From: an uncultured Acetatifactor sp.
GTDB taxonomy: Bacteria; Bacillota; Clostridia; Lachnospirales; Lachnospiraceae
NCBI GenBank assembly: GCA_947625675.1
Contig: CANQPH010000008.1
Coordinates: 1 to 64,000, forward strand
DNA: 64,000 nt
Direction of reading: 5' to 3'
Shown: positions 17,217 through 26,419 of the stretch, one piece after another
How positions within the stretch are numbered: the first letter of the stretch is position 1
Layout: each line of letters begins with the position of its first letter
Notes under the pieces: generated by a model
The model's database searches: none
The model's input: only the letters and a program-made list of their open reading frames with translations
What the model was told of the DNA's origin: nothing
Program-made: the position numbers and the translations under genes

Positions 17217-18722
17217 TTATCCAAGACCTCCGTCCGGACTCATCTGCATCTGTATCTGGTTGGACAGCTCCTCCAACAATTCCGGGACGTCTCCCCCGTT
17301 CCACACCTTGGAAAACAGCACCTCCAGCTGAATCCAGAGGTTGCTGGTCTCGATCATCTTGGGCAGGGGAATACTGTTCCCATATTCCTCTTTGAACACG
17401 GCAAGATCTTCATCCGATGCATCCGCCGAAAGGGCGGCCGCAGGATGACCCGTCCAGGAATATAATGCGCCGCTGTATTCCTCCGCCAGGAAAGCTGCGA
17501 ACTCGTTGGCCAGCTCCTTGTGCTCGCTATAGCCGTTCACCGCCACTGCCGTGGTCACGGACATGGAACGGCTGCCCAGCCTATCGCTCATGGCCGGCAT
17601 GATGGTCAAATCATACAAATAAGGGAAAGCTCCCTCTTCCCGGGCTTCCATCAGGCGGCCCAGCACGTCCACGGTAGCGATGGTAAACACGATCTTGCCG
17701 TCCAGGAAATCCTGTATCACGGAATCATAGCTCACATTGTCCGATTCTATGGAGAAAAACTGGTTCAGAGCCTTGTAGGTTTCCAGATTTTCCAGGGTTT
17801 CTTCATTGTAAATATTCACGTTTTCCTTGTCGTCCCCGGCATCGCCGCCGACGATCATGGAATCCCCCACGATCCAATAATTATAGAAGATGTTGTTCAC
17901 ATCCCATTTCATGATGCCGTCCACGCCCTCGGAAACGTCGAAGGTATCGCCGATGTAGAGAATGTCATCCACCGTCTGGGGAATCCCGGAGACCAGGAGT
18001 TTGCCGATCCTCGCCTGTTCCAAAGCCAGGGCCTCCGGATCCGTCTCCTCTTCCGTTCCCTCCAGGCTATCCCCTTCCCTGTCTCCAGACATGTCTCCGG
18101 TACCGTCTCCGGCCGTCCCGTCAGAACCTTCGCCATCCGTTCCGCCGTCTTCGGCCTCTCCCTCCATCAGATCCTCGTCCTCCTGGCCCACCTTGTTCCC
18201 CTGCTGCTGAAGCCACTGATCCATGTAGGTGCGGTTGTAGAGCAGCACGGTGGTGTCATAATAAAAAGGATAGGCCACCAGTTTATCATGATAGGTCACT
18301 GCGGACAAAGCCGCCTGGGGAAAATGGGAAAGGTTGCAGATCCCTCCCTGATCCGTGATTTCCGAAGCCAATCCCGCCAGATACGCCTTCCCCAGGGAAT
18401 CGTTGCCCACAAGGTATGCGTCCGGCCCTTCCTCCGTATGGAGCGTGGCCTGGTTGATGGCCTCCAGATATTCGCTTTCGTCCACCAGCTTCGGAATCAC
18501 ACGAACGTCCCGGCCCTCTGCGAAGGCCACCGCCGCACTGCCGATGAAATCCGACAGTTCCTCTTCTGAATACCAAAAATAGATGGTTTCCTTCCTGTCA
18601 AACAGGGAAAGGCCCGTGAGTTCCTCGCTGGCCCCGGTCATCTCGAACCGACTGCCCAAGACGGCCCCCGCAACCATGCAGAGCACGATGAATACCGCCA
18701 AAATCCTATGTCTGAAATGCAT
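17217..18722 (-). CDS. Extracellular solute-binding protein (family 1-like), orphan
   Basis: N-terminal hydrophobic signal/anchor; YLVGNDSLGKAYLAGLASEIT...LVAYPFYYDTTVLLYNRTYM...; acidic Gly/Asp/Glu insertion (about aa 190-235). Confidence 0.75.
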   Translation of the reverse strand: MHFRHRILAVFIVLCMVAGAVLGSRFEMTGASEELTGLSLFDRKETIYFWYSEEELSDFIGSAAVAFAEGRDVRVIPKLVDESEYLEAINQATLHTEEGPDAYLVGNDSLGKAYLAGLASEITDQGGICNLSHFPQAALSAVTYHDKLVAYPFYYDTTVLLYNRTYMDQWLQQQGNKVGQEDEDLMEGEAEDGGTDGEGSDGTAGDGTGDMSGDREGDSLEGTEEETDPEALALEQARIGKLLVSGIPQTVDDILYIGDTFDVSEGVDGIMKWDVNNIFYNYWIVGDSMIVGGDAGDDKENVNIYNEETLENLETYKALNQFFSIESDNVSYDSVIQDFLDGKIVFTIATVDVLGRLMEAREEGAFPYLYDLTIMPAMSDRLGSRSMSVTTAVAVNGYSEHKELANEFAAFLAEEYSGALYSWTGHPAAALSADASDEDLAVFKEEYGNSIPLPKMIETSNLWIQLEVLFSKVWNGGDVPELLEELSNQIQMQMSPDGGLG

Positions 18723-18797
18723 TTATCCTCTCAATCCGCCGCCTCAGCGGCCCCGGTCAGCCACAGACATAACTCCCTATATCCGTCGGCATTTTCA

Positions 18798-19997
18798 CTA
18801 TAGCTGCAGGCCGTCCAGAGAAGCGGTCAAAATCTCCGCCATCTCGTCCACGTTTTCCTTGGAAATAATGAGCGGGGGCACGAAACGAATGATGTTGGGG
18901 CCCGCATTGATGAGCAGCATCCCCCGCTTCACCGCCTCGTTTATAATGGGCGCCACGGGGCAGGAGAAAACCAGGCCCTGCATCAGGCCTGCGCCCCGGC
19001 GGGTTTCAATACAGTCATATTTCGCCGCCAGCTCGTCCAGCTTCCCTTCCAGGTAAGGGGTAATTTCCCTCACATGTTCTATTATATGATTCCGCTCAAA
19101 TAAATCAAGCACTTTTTCCACCGCTGCGCAGGCCAGAGGATTCCCTCCGTAAGTGGTGCCGTGATCTCCCGCCGTCAGGGAATGGACCGCCACATGCTCC
19201 GTCATGAGAAAAGCTCCTACCGGCACCCCGCAGCCCAGGGCCTTGGCCGTGGTCATGATGTCCGGCTTCACCCCATAACGCTGCCAGGCGTACATATAAC
19301 CGGTCCGCCCCATGCCGCACTGGATCTCGTCCAGGATGAGCAGAATGTCCCGCTCATCGCAGAGCTTGCGCAGACCCCTCAGGAATTCCTCCGCAGCGGG
19401 ATGCACCCCGCCCTCTCCCTGTATCGTTTCCAGAAGGATGGCGCAGGTCTTATCGGATACCTGTTCCAGAACGCTTTCCAGATCATTCAGACGGGCGAAG
19501 CGGATGTTCCCGATGAGGGGCTCAAAAGCTTCCCGATAATGAGGATTGCCTGTCACCGCCAGGGCCCCCATGGTCCTGCCGTGGAAGGAATGCTCCATGG
19601 CGATGATCTCGTGGTCCGTGCTGCCGTCCTTCAGATAAGCGTATTTCCGGGCCGCCTTAAGGGCCCCCTCTATGGCCTCCGCCCCGGAATTGGTGAAAAA
19701 CACCCGATCCATGCCGGAAACGGCCTTCAGCTTCCGGGCCGCTTCCACCGCCGGCACGTTATAATAGTAATTGGAGGTATGGATCAGCTTGTCGATCTGC
19801 CCCTTCAAAGCGTCGTTGTACTCCTGATTATGATACCCCAGGGCGAACACTGCGATACCGGCACAGAAATCCAGGTATTTTTTTCCTTCGATATCATAGA
19901 GATAGACTCCTTCCCCCCGGTCCAGCACGATCTGGTACCGGTTGTAAGTATGCAGCAGATCGGCTTCCGCCTGATCAATGTATTCCTTCATATTCAT
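18798..19997 (-). CDS. argD: Acetylornithine aminotransferase
   Basis: MNMKEYIDQAEADLLHTYNRYQIVLDRGEGVYLYDIEGKKYLDFCAGIAV...FTNSGAEAIEGALK...LLILDEIQCGMGRTG...GTTYGGNPLACAA; next to argB. Confidence 0.95.
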   Translation of the reverse strand: MNMKEYIDQAEADLLHTYNRYQIVLDRGEGVYLYDIEGKKYLDFCAGIAVFALGYHNQEYNDALKGQIDKLIHTSNYYYNVPAVEAARKLKAVSGMDRVFFTNSGAEAIEGALKAARKYAYLKDGSTDHEIIAMEHSFHGRTMGALAVTGNPHYREAFEPLIGNIRFARLNDLESVLEQVSDKTCAILLETIQGEGGVHPAAEEFLRGLRKLCDERDILLILDEIQCGMGRTGYMYAWQRYGVKPDIMTTAKALGCGVPVGAFLMTEHVAVHSLTAGDHGTTYGGNPLACAAVEKVLDLFERNHIIEHVREITPYLEGKLDELAAKYDCIETRRGAGLMQGLVFSCPVAPIINEAVKRGMLLINAGPNIIRFVPPLIISKENVDEMAEILTASLDGLQL

Positions 19998-20047
19998 GTT
20001 CCTGTGATTTCCTTTCTTTTCCAGGTCCGGGCCGATTACCGGACGGT

Positions 20048-20953
20048 TCACGCCGTCTCCTGGCCGTCCTCGTCGGCGATGATGGCGGTTCCGATTCCTT
20101 TGTTGGTGAAGATCTCCAGCAGGAGACAGTGGGGAATCCTGCCGTCCAGGATGTGCACCCGATTCACCCCGTTGCGAATGGCGGAAGTGCAGTTGTTCAG
20201 CTTCGGCAGCATGCCTCCCCCGATCAGGCCGCCCCCGATCAGGTTCTCCGCCTGGGTGGCCGTGAGTTTGGAAACGATGGAGGACTTGTCGTTGAAATCC
20301 AGATACAGCCCTTCCACGTCCGTCAAAAAGGCCAGCTTTTCCGCATGCACCGCCTTGGCGATGGCGCAGGCGGCATCGTCCGCATTGATATTATAGGTCC
20401 GGAACTCATCGTCCAGCCCGATGGGAGCCACGATGGGAAGAAAATCCTTTTCCAGCAGATCATAGAGCACCTTGGGGTTCACCTGGGTGATCTCCCCCAC
20501 GAAACCGATGTCCTGGCCGTCCGCATATTTTTTCTCCACCTGGAGCAGGCCCCCGTCCTTGCCGCTGATACCCACGGCTTTGACGCCCAGCTCCTGCACC
20601 ATGGTCACCAGGTTCTTGTTCACCTTGCCCAACACCATCTCGGCGATTTCCATGGTTTCCTCGTCGGTGACCCGCAGGCCGTTCACGAAGCGGGCCTCCT
20701 TGCCCACTTTGCCCACCCAGCGGCTGATCTCCTTGCCGCCCCCGTGGACCAGGATGGGCTTGAAGCCCACCAGCTTCAACAGCGTCACGTCCTTGATCAC
20801 GTTTTTCTGCAGTTCCTCGTTGCTCATGGCGCTTCCGCCGTATTTGATCACGATGATCTTGCGATTGAATTTCTGAATATAGGGAAGGGCCTCCACCAGC
20901 ACCTCCGCCTTCCGCAGCACCTGCTGCATATCCTGTTCCATATCAGATATCAT
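20048..20953 (-). CDS. argB: Acetylglutamate kinase
   Basis: [10 protein letters not shown]...[16 protein letters not shown]...VGEITQVNP...[18 protein letters not shown]. Confidence 0.95.
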   Translation of the reverse strand: MISDMEQDMQQVLRKAEVLVEALPYIQKFNRKIIVIKYGGSAMSNEELQKNVIKDVTLLKLVGFKPILVHGGGKEISRWVGKVGKEARFVNGLRVTDEETMEIAEMVLGKVNKNLVTMVQELGVKAVGISGKDGGLLQVEKKYADGQDIGFVGEITQVNPKVLYDLLEKDFLPIVAPIGLDDEFRTYNINADDAACAIAKAVHAEKLAFLTDVEGLYLDFNDKSSIVSKLTATQAENLIGGGLIGGGMLPKLNNCTSAIRNGVNRVHILDGRIPHCLLLEIFTNKGIGTAIIADEDGQETA

Positions 20954-20978
20954 CCTTTCCGGCTGCGGCAAAACCGCA

Positions 20979-21048
20979 GCAAACCTTCCAATAATTTCCA
21001 ATTAGCCTTTTCGGTTTTCAGCTGCGGTAATTCCGCAAACCTTCCAAT
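20979..21048. repeat. Imperfect tandem repeats in the argJ-argB spacer
   Basis: GCAAACCTTCCAAT at 20979-20992 and 21035-21048 (56 bp apart), each preceded by a CTGCGG...CCGC stem-like motif. Confidence 0.65.
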
Positions 21049-21080
21049 TATCCCTTCTGGTTTTCAGCCTTCCTGGCTTT

Positions 21081-22304
21081 CTAGCTACGGTAATCCGCAT
21101 TGATCTTCACGTATTCATAGCTCAAGTCGCAGCCCCAGGCCGTGGCGCAGGCCTCGCCCATGTGCATCTCCACCAGGATGGTCACCTCAGGCTCGGACAA
21201 AATCTCAGTGGCCTCTTCCTCGCTGTAATCGCAGGCCGCCCCGTCCCCGAAAATATGAATCCGACCCTTCGTTCCCTGGAAATAGAGGTCCACCTTCTCC
21301 GGGTCGAATTGGACGCCGGAATACCCCAGGGCACAGAGGATCCTGCCGAAATTGGCGTCATGGCCGAAAACCGCCGCCTTGGTCAGGGAGGAACAGATCA
21401 CGGACTTCGCCAGGATTTTCGCCTCCCGAACCGTGGCCGCCCCCTCCACCTTCACTTCGATGAGGGCCGTGGCCCCTTCCCCGTCCCCGGCCATTTTCCG
21501 GGCCAGATAAGTGTTGACCGCCAGAAGGGCCTCATAAAAGGTTTGATAGGCCTCTCCTTCCTCTATGATCTCCTCGTTGCCTGCCAGTCCGTTGGCCAGC
21601 ACCAGAAGGGTGTCATTGGTGGAAGTGTCCCCGTCCACGGAGATCATGTTGAAGGTATCCTCCACGCTCTCCCGCACCGCCTTCTGCAGAAGCTCTTTGG
21701 AAATGTTCGCATCCGTGGTCACGAAGCCCAGCATGGTACACATGTTGGGATGAATCATGCCGGAGCCCTTGCACATACCTCCCAGGGTCACGGTCTTGCC
21801 GCCCACTTCAAACTGCACTGCGATCTGCTTCGGCACCGTGTCCGTGGTCATGATGGCCCGGGCCGCCGCCAGTCCCGCTTCCTGGGAAGCGGCCTTGTCC
21901 CCCGCCAGCGCCCGGATCCCGGCCACCGCCTTGTCTATGGGCATCTGCATGCCGATCACCCCGGTGGAGGCCACCAGCACGGAGGAAGCCGGAACGCCCA
22001 GGGCCTGGGCCGCCGCCGCCGCTTCGGCCTGACAGCAGTCCATCCCCTGCCTGCCGGTACAGGCGTTGGCGATGCCGGAATTGACCACCACCGCCTGGGC
22101 GTAGGGCGAATTCTTGACAACGTCCTGATCCCACAGGACCGGGGCCGCCTTGACCACATTGCTGGTAAAGGTGCCCGCCACCCTACAGGGCTGCGCGCTG
22201 TAAACCAGGGCCATGTCGGTCCTGCCTTGATATTTAATTCCTGCGGCACAGGCCGCCGCCTCAAATCCTTTTGCGGCGGTGACGCCGCCTTCCAACCATT
22301 TCAT
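21081..22304 (-). CDS. argJ: Bifunctional ornithine acetyltransferase / N-acetylglutamate synthase
   Basis: MKWLEGGVTAAKGFEAAACAAGIKYQGRTDMALVYS...VNSGIANACTGRQGM...ASTGVIGMQMPI...GGMCKGSGMIHPNMCTMLGFVTTDA...DGDTSTNDTLLVLANG. Confidence 0.96.
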   Translation of the reverse strand: MKWLEGGVTAAKGFEAAACAAGIKYQGRTDMALVYSAQPCRVAGTFTSNVVKAAPVLWDQDVVKNSPYAQAVVVNSGIANACTGRQGMDCCQAEAAAAAQALGVPASSVLVASTGVIGMQMPIDKAVAGIRALAGDKAASQEAGLAAARAIMTTDTVPKQIAVQFEVGGKTVTLGGMCKGSGMIHPNMCTMLGFVTTDANISKELLQKAVRESVEDTFNMISVDGDTSTNDTLLVLANGLAGNEEIIEEGEAYQTFYEALLAVNTYLARKMAGDGEGATALIEVKVEGAATVREAKILAKSVICSSLTKAAVFGHDANFGRILCALGYSGVQFDPEKVDLYFQGTKGRIHIFGDGAACDYSEEEATEILSEPEVTILVEMHMGEACATAWGCDLSYEYVKINADYRS

Positions 22305-22380
22305 CTCACACCTCCTGCCCATCCAAAATGCGGGCGTTTTCCCCGGCTTCCTCTCGCCGCAATCTCCCTGTGCGTATTTA

Positions 22381-22444
22381 GAGCATCTTCCCCTGCGCAT
22401 TTCACAAGAGCTTTCTCTTGCGCATCCCGAGAGCATCTTCCCCT
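22381..22444. repeat. Short imperfect direct repeats upstream of argJ
   Basis: GAGCATCTTCCCCT at 22381-22394 and 22431-22444, with intervening TGCGCAT motifs. Confidence 0.6.
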
Positions 22445-22455
22445 TACAGGACTTT

Positions 22456-22917
22456 CTACCGATTAAATGCCGTGATATTGGCCTCGTTCAAAGTGAAATC
22501 ATAATAATTCAGATCTTCCCGCTTCGTCCAGCCGATACAGTTCCAGAATGCGTTTCCAATGTCATTTGCGGTGAAGGCGATGAGGCTGACCTTGTTGATC
22601 TGCTCCTCCTTCAGGGCCTTCATGCAATGAACCACCATGGCCTTCCCGATGCCCAGACGCCTGTAGTCCTCCCGAACGCAGACATGGTACAGACAGCCCC
22701 GCCTGCCGTCATGGCCGCAGAGGATGCCGCCGATCACCTCTCCTTTGTCGGACAGGGCCACCACGCTGGTGGAAGGATTGCGCCGAAGGAACCGCTCCAC
22801 CCCCTCCCTGGAATCATCGATGCTCCGCATGCCGAAGCCCTTGATGGTTTTCCACAGGGCGTAGAGACCGTCATAATCCTCAATTGTCAGAGAACGAATC
22901 GTATATGCTTTTTCCAT
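22456..22917 (-). CDS. GNAT-family N-acetyltransferase
   Basis: VGGILCGHDGRRGCLYHVCVREDYRRLGIGKAMVVHCMKALKEEQINKVSLIAFTAN acetyl-CoA-binding motif. Confidence 0.85.
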   Translation of the reverse strand: MEKAYTIRSLTIEDYDGLYALWKTIKGFGMRSIDDSREGVERFLRRNPSTSVVALSDKGEVIGGILCGHDGRRGCLYHVCVREDYRRLGIGKAMVVHCMKALKEEQINKVSLIAFTANDIGNAFWNCIGWTKREDLNYYDFTLNEANITAFNR

Positions 22918-22960
22918 CTTAAATAAGGGAACCTCTTTCCTTTTTTCTCATCGAATGTAT

Positions 22961-22988
22961 ATTATACACTTTTTTGCATAAATGTCCA
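22961..22988 (-). promoter_or_regulatory. Sigma-70-like promoter for GNAT-argJBD
   Basis: On the minus strand TGGACA - 16 nt - TATAAT upstream of the GNAT ORF. Confidence 0.6.
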
Positions 22989-23252
22989 CTGTTTTTTTAT
23001 TTTTTTAATACCATTTTTTCATTGATTTTAATCATAAAACACACAGCTAAACATCAGAACTCATTGCAGTTCATCCCGGAAGAAAACGCTCCCGCCACCC
23101 TGTGACGAGAGCCTTTCCGTTTCAAATAATATTCACAAATTTATGTATAAAATAAAATTTTATGCATAAAGACTTTGTACGGATACGGAACGAGGCGATA
23201 TCCAAAAAATGTCCCCGGCATCCTTAGTCTTTGCCGCAGCGGCAGCTTCGAC

Positions 23253-24311
23253 TTACGGGAAGCAGGGCACCAGATCCAGCCCCTCGCTCTCCTCCAGACC
23301 GAAGAGCAGGTTCATATTCTGCACCGCCTGTCCGGCGGCCCCCTTCACCAGGTTGTCCAGGGCTCCCATCATGATGATGCGGCCCGTGCGCTCATCGATG
23401 ACGAAATTGACGTCCACGTAATTGCTGCCCTCCACCCATCTGGTTTCGGGGCAGGCGCCTTTTTCCAACACCCGGACGAATTTTTCCTTCCCATAATATT
23501 TGTCATAAACGGCCTTGATCTCTTCGTAGGAAGGCAGGCTTCCATCCTCTTTTCTCCGAAGGGAAGCGTATTCCGTCACCAGGATCCCCCGGTTCATGGG
23601 CACCAGGTGGGGAGTGAAGCTCAGGGCGACCTGGCCGCCTCCGGCATAGCCCAGCTGCTCCTCGATCTCCGGAGTGTGCCTGTGAGAGGCCACCCCGTAG
23701 GCCTTGATATTTTCATTCACTTCGCAGAACAGGTTGGGAACCTTGGCTCCCCGCCCCGCCCCGGAGGTGCCGGACTTGGCGTCGATGATCAAAGTGCTTA
23801 AATCGATGAGCCCTTCCTTTACCAGGGGATATGCGGTCAAAATAGAGCAGGTGGTGTAACACCCGGGATTGGCCACTAATCTGGTGGAAGACGTGATTTT
23901 ATCCCGATTTATCTCGCACAGGCCATAGACCGCCTCCGGAAGGAACTGAGGAGATTTATGCTCAATACCATACCATTTCTCATAGACCGCCACATCCTTG
24001 ATCCGAAAATCCGCCGACAGATCCACGATCTTGACCTTGGACAAAATCTCTTCCGTCAAAAGTCCCGCCAAGAATCCCTGGGGAGTGGCGGTGAAAATCA
24101 CGTCCACCTGATCGGCCAGTTCCGCCAGGTCATCGTCCCGGCAGACATCCTCCACGATCTGAAACATGTTTTGATAGACCTGGTAATATTTTTTGTCAAT
24201 GTAGCTTCTGGAACCGTACCAGACCACCTCGGCCTGCCTGTGACCCGTCAGGATCCGCACCAGCTCCTCCCCGGCATAGCCGGTGGAACCTATGATTCCC
24301 ACTTTGATCAT
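23253..24311 (-). CDS. argC: N-acetyl-gamma-glutamyl-phosphate reductase
   Basis: MIKVGIIGSTGYAGEELVRIL...VANPGCYTTCSILTAYPLV...DAKSGTSGAGRGAK...SHRHTPEIEEQLG. Confidence 0.96.
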   Translation of the reverse strand: MIKVGIIGSTGYAGEELVRILTGHRQAEVVWYGSRSYIDKKYYQVYQNMFQIVEDVCRDDDLAELADQVDVIFTATPQGFLAGLLTEEILSKVKIVDLSADFRIKDVAVYEKWYGIEHKSPQFLPEAVYGLCEINRDKITSSTRLVANPGCYTTCSILTAYPLVKEGLIDLSTLIIDAKSGTSGAGRGAKVPNLFCEVNENIKAYGVASHRHTPEIEEQLGYAGGGQVALSFTPHLVPMNRGILVTEYASLRRKEDGSLPSYEEIKAVYDKYYGKEKFVRVLEKGACPETRWVEGSNYVDVNFVIDERTGRIIMMGALDNLVKGAAGQAVQNMNLLFGLEESEGLDLVPCFP

Positions 24312-24356
24312 GCTGCTTCCTCTTTTCCTTGCTGCGCTGATTCGCACTGATTCCAT

Positions 24357-24385
24357 ATCATAGCGCACTTTTGGGGAAAATACAA
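24357..24385 (-). promoter_or_regulatory. Sigma-70-like promoter of argC
   Basis: Minus strand TTGTAT - 17 nt - TATGAT, about 45 nt upstream of the argC ATG. Confidence 0.65.
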
Positions 24386-24430
24386 GCCCTAAATTCTTGT
24401 AAAATAAGGAGATTCCATAGAAGATATAAC

Positions 24431-24512
24431 GCAAATCCCCATTCATGCAAACTCATTTTTAGCGCAAATCCCCATTCATTTTCATATATTTTCTGCACAA
24501 ATCCCCATTCAT
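24431..24512. repeat. Three direct repeats with exact 33-bp period upstream of argC; candidate operator array
   Basis: GCAAATCCCCATTCAT at 24431-24446 and 24464-24479, and ACAAATCCCCATTCAT at 24497-24512. Confidence 0.85.
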
Positions 24513-24657
24513 CTATTATTTGCAAATTTTTCAAACATATACAAAAATGTCTGCTTCCGCAAAAATAGCTGATATGTTACAGTTGCCGATTTTTGCTTTC
24601 TTTCCGTCTTTTATCGATGGGCTTCTCTGCGTTTCGGGGTATAGACTCCCAATAAAG

Positions 24658-24688
24658 AAGAAAGCAGGTTTGAACGGCCTGCTTTCTT
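24658..24688 (-). terminator. Terminator hairpin downstream of the esterase gene
   Basis: Perfect 11-bp stem AAGAAAGCAGG (24658-24668) / CCTGCTTTCTT (24678-24688). Confidence 0.7.
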
Positions 24689-24729
24689 TAACTTATTGTA
24701 AAATATGAAAACTCAAGCTAAATTCCTTA

Positions 24730-26283
24730 TCAGTGCTGGATTTCCACTTCCTCTTCGGACATGGATTTCCCGAAAATCGGGCCCACGTATTGCGCCACCA
24801 GGGGAATCAGTTCCTTGTCATGGTTGGTCACCACTTTGGTGTCCGGCCCGAACAGGATGGTGTGCTCCTCCCCCGGTGCGCTGGGTTTCCACTCCGGGAT
24901 CTCCTCATTATTGGGATCCCCGGTGCGGGCAAAGGCCATGACGCTTTCAAAGATCTGGGCCTCCAGCTTCTCCACCCCGGGCATCTGGGGATAGGCCACC
25001 AAATCCGTATTGTGGAAGAAATAGGGGATATCGCTGCAGTGCCAGGCCACCCGGCCTCCGTCCACGGTGAAGTCCTGCACGAACAGATAAGACCAGGTGC
25101 ATCGGTTGAGACCGCTCCGCAGCTGAATATAACCCTGTTCCGGCAGGCGGAAAATAAAATCCAGCAGGAGCAGATCCACGGGATTGCGCCCGGGATAAGC
25201 CTTTTCAAACAAGGGCAGAAGCTTCTCCGTCCCTTCCTTACCCAGAGCTTTCTCCAGGATCCGGGTCCCTTCCTCTCTGGTCAGCTTGCTGCGGTCATAT
25301 TTGCTGGGCATGAAAGCCCCGAACTCTCCGAAGACGGACCCCACTATCAGAGGGATGTGGGCCGTCTCCTTCCGGAAACCGTTGGCCTGGGGCTCTCCCA
25401 CATAAAAAGCGTTGGGATGGGGAGCGCCGCCTACGTATTTTCCCTGGGGCCGCAGGATGTCACGGACCTTCTTATAGCTTTCCGCCAACAAAGCATAGGG
25501 CACCTCTTCCAATTCTCTCACGGAGTCGAGCTTCAGATCCTGAAGCATCCCTTCCACCAGCTCCCTGCCGCTTCCCTGGGCATCCGCCAGCACCGGGCCG
25601 ATGACGCCGCTCATGTTGATCCCCTTGGCATAAAGGCCGTCCGCCGCCGGGGTCTGGATGAGGGTGGTGACCTTGGCCCCACCGCCGGACTGGCCGAAGA
25701 CGGTGACATTCTCCGGATCTCCGCCGAAGGCCGCCACGTTGTCATGAATCCACTGCAGGGCCGCAATGATATCATCGGTGCCCGCATTGCCGGAATTGGC
25801 GTACTCCTCCCCGAAATCCGACAGGTCGCAATAGCCAAGAACGTTGAGCCTGTGGTTGATGGAGATCGTGACCACCTGGCCCAGGCGGCTCATGTTTTCC
25901 CCTTCATAGGCGATGTGCTCGATGGCGGAGCCCGCCTCGAAGCCGCCGCCGTGGAGCCAGACCAGGACGGGACGCTTCTTGTCATCGCAGCCCGGCGTCC
26001 AAAGGTTCAGGTTCTGACAATCCTCGTCCATGACCCAGTAGCGATGGGGCACCATCAATTCACCGCCGGGCTTGCCCAGTTCCAGAAGAGGACAGACACA
26101 GCCGTAACTGGTGGCGTCCAGCACGCCCTCCCAGGGCTCCATGGGCTCGGGGGCATGGAAGCGCTTCGCCTTCGCATAAGGAATTCCCTTGAAAATCATC
26201 AATCCATTGTAAGCGTAGCCCTTCACCCTTCCCTTGTCCGTAGCGACAATCGTGTTCTCACCATATTCAAACTGTAAAGCCAT
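24730..26283 (-). CDS. Type-B carboxylesterase / para-nitrobenzyl esterase family
   Basis: RPVLVWLHGGGFEAGS...NVTVFGQSGGGAKVTTLIQTP (GxSxG nucleophile). Confidence 0.9.
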   Translation of the reverse strand: MALQFEYGENTIVATDKGRVKGYAYNGLMIFKGIPYAKAKRFHAPEPMEPWEGVLDATSYGCVCPLLELGKPGGELMVPHRYWVMDEDCQNLNLWTPGCDDKKRPVLVWLHGGGFEAGSAIEHIAYEGENMSRLGQVVTISINHRLNVLGYCDLSDFGEEYANSGNAGTDDIIAALQWIHDNVAAFGGDPENVTVFGQSGGGAKVTTLIQTPAADGLYAKGINMSGVIGPVLADAQGSGRELVEGMLQDLKLDSVRELEEVPYALLAESYKKVRDILRPQGKYVGGAPHPNAFYVGEPQANGFRKETAHIPLIVGSVFGEFGAFMPSKYDRSKLTREEGTRILEKALGKEGTEKLLPLFEKAYPGRNPVDLLLLDFIFRLPEQGYIQLRSGLNRCTWSYLFVQDFTVDGGRVAWHCSDIPYFFHNTDLVAYPQMPGVEKLEAQIFESVMAFARTGDPNNEEIPEWKPSAPGEEHTILFGPDTKVVTNHDKELIPLVAQYVGPIFGKSMSEEEVEIQH

Positions 26284-26419
26284 GTTCCGCTGCCGGGCGA
26301 AATTCCTCCCGGCCTCCTCCTTTCCGGTTTTTATCTCTTATTCTCAATTCCGTTTTCCGTTTTTCCCCAATTTTTCAATCCTTCCGTTTTTTACTTCCAG
26401 TTTTTCCCTGCTTTCCTCG

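Noticed and set aside
23140-23170. AT-rich inverted repeat TTTATGTATAAAAT/ATTTTATGCATAAA as a definite ArgR operator
   Set aside because: Half-sites only loosely resemble an ARG box and the element may simply be AT-rich spacer; mentioned only as part of the argC-GNAT observation.
24431-24512. Regularly spaced repeats as a mini-CRISPR array
   Set aside because: Repeat 16 nt and spacers 17 nt are far too short, only three units, no cas genes, and the position is upstream of argC; operator-like interpretation is better.
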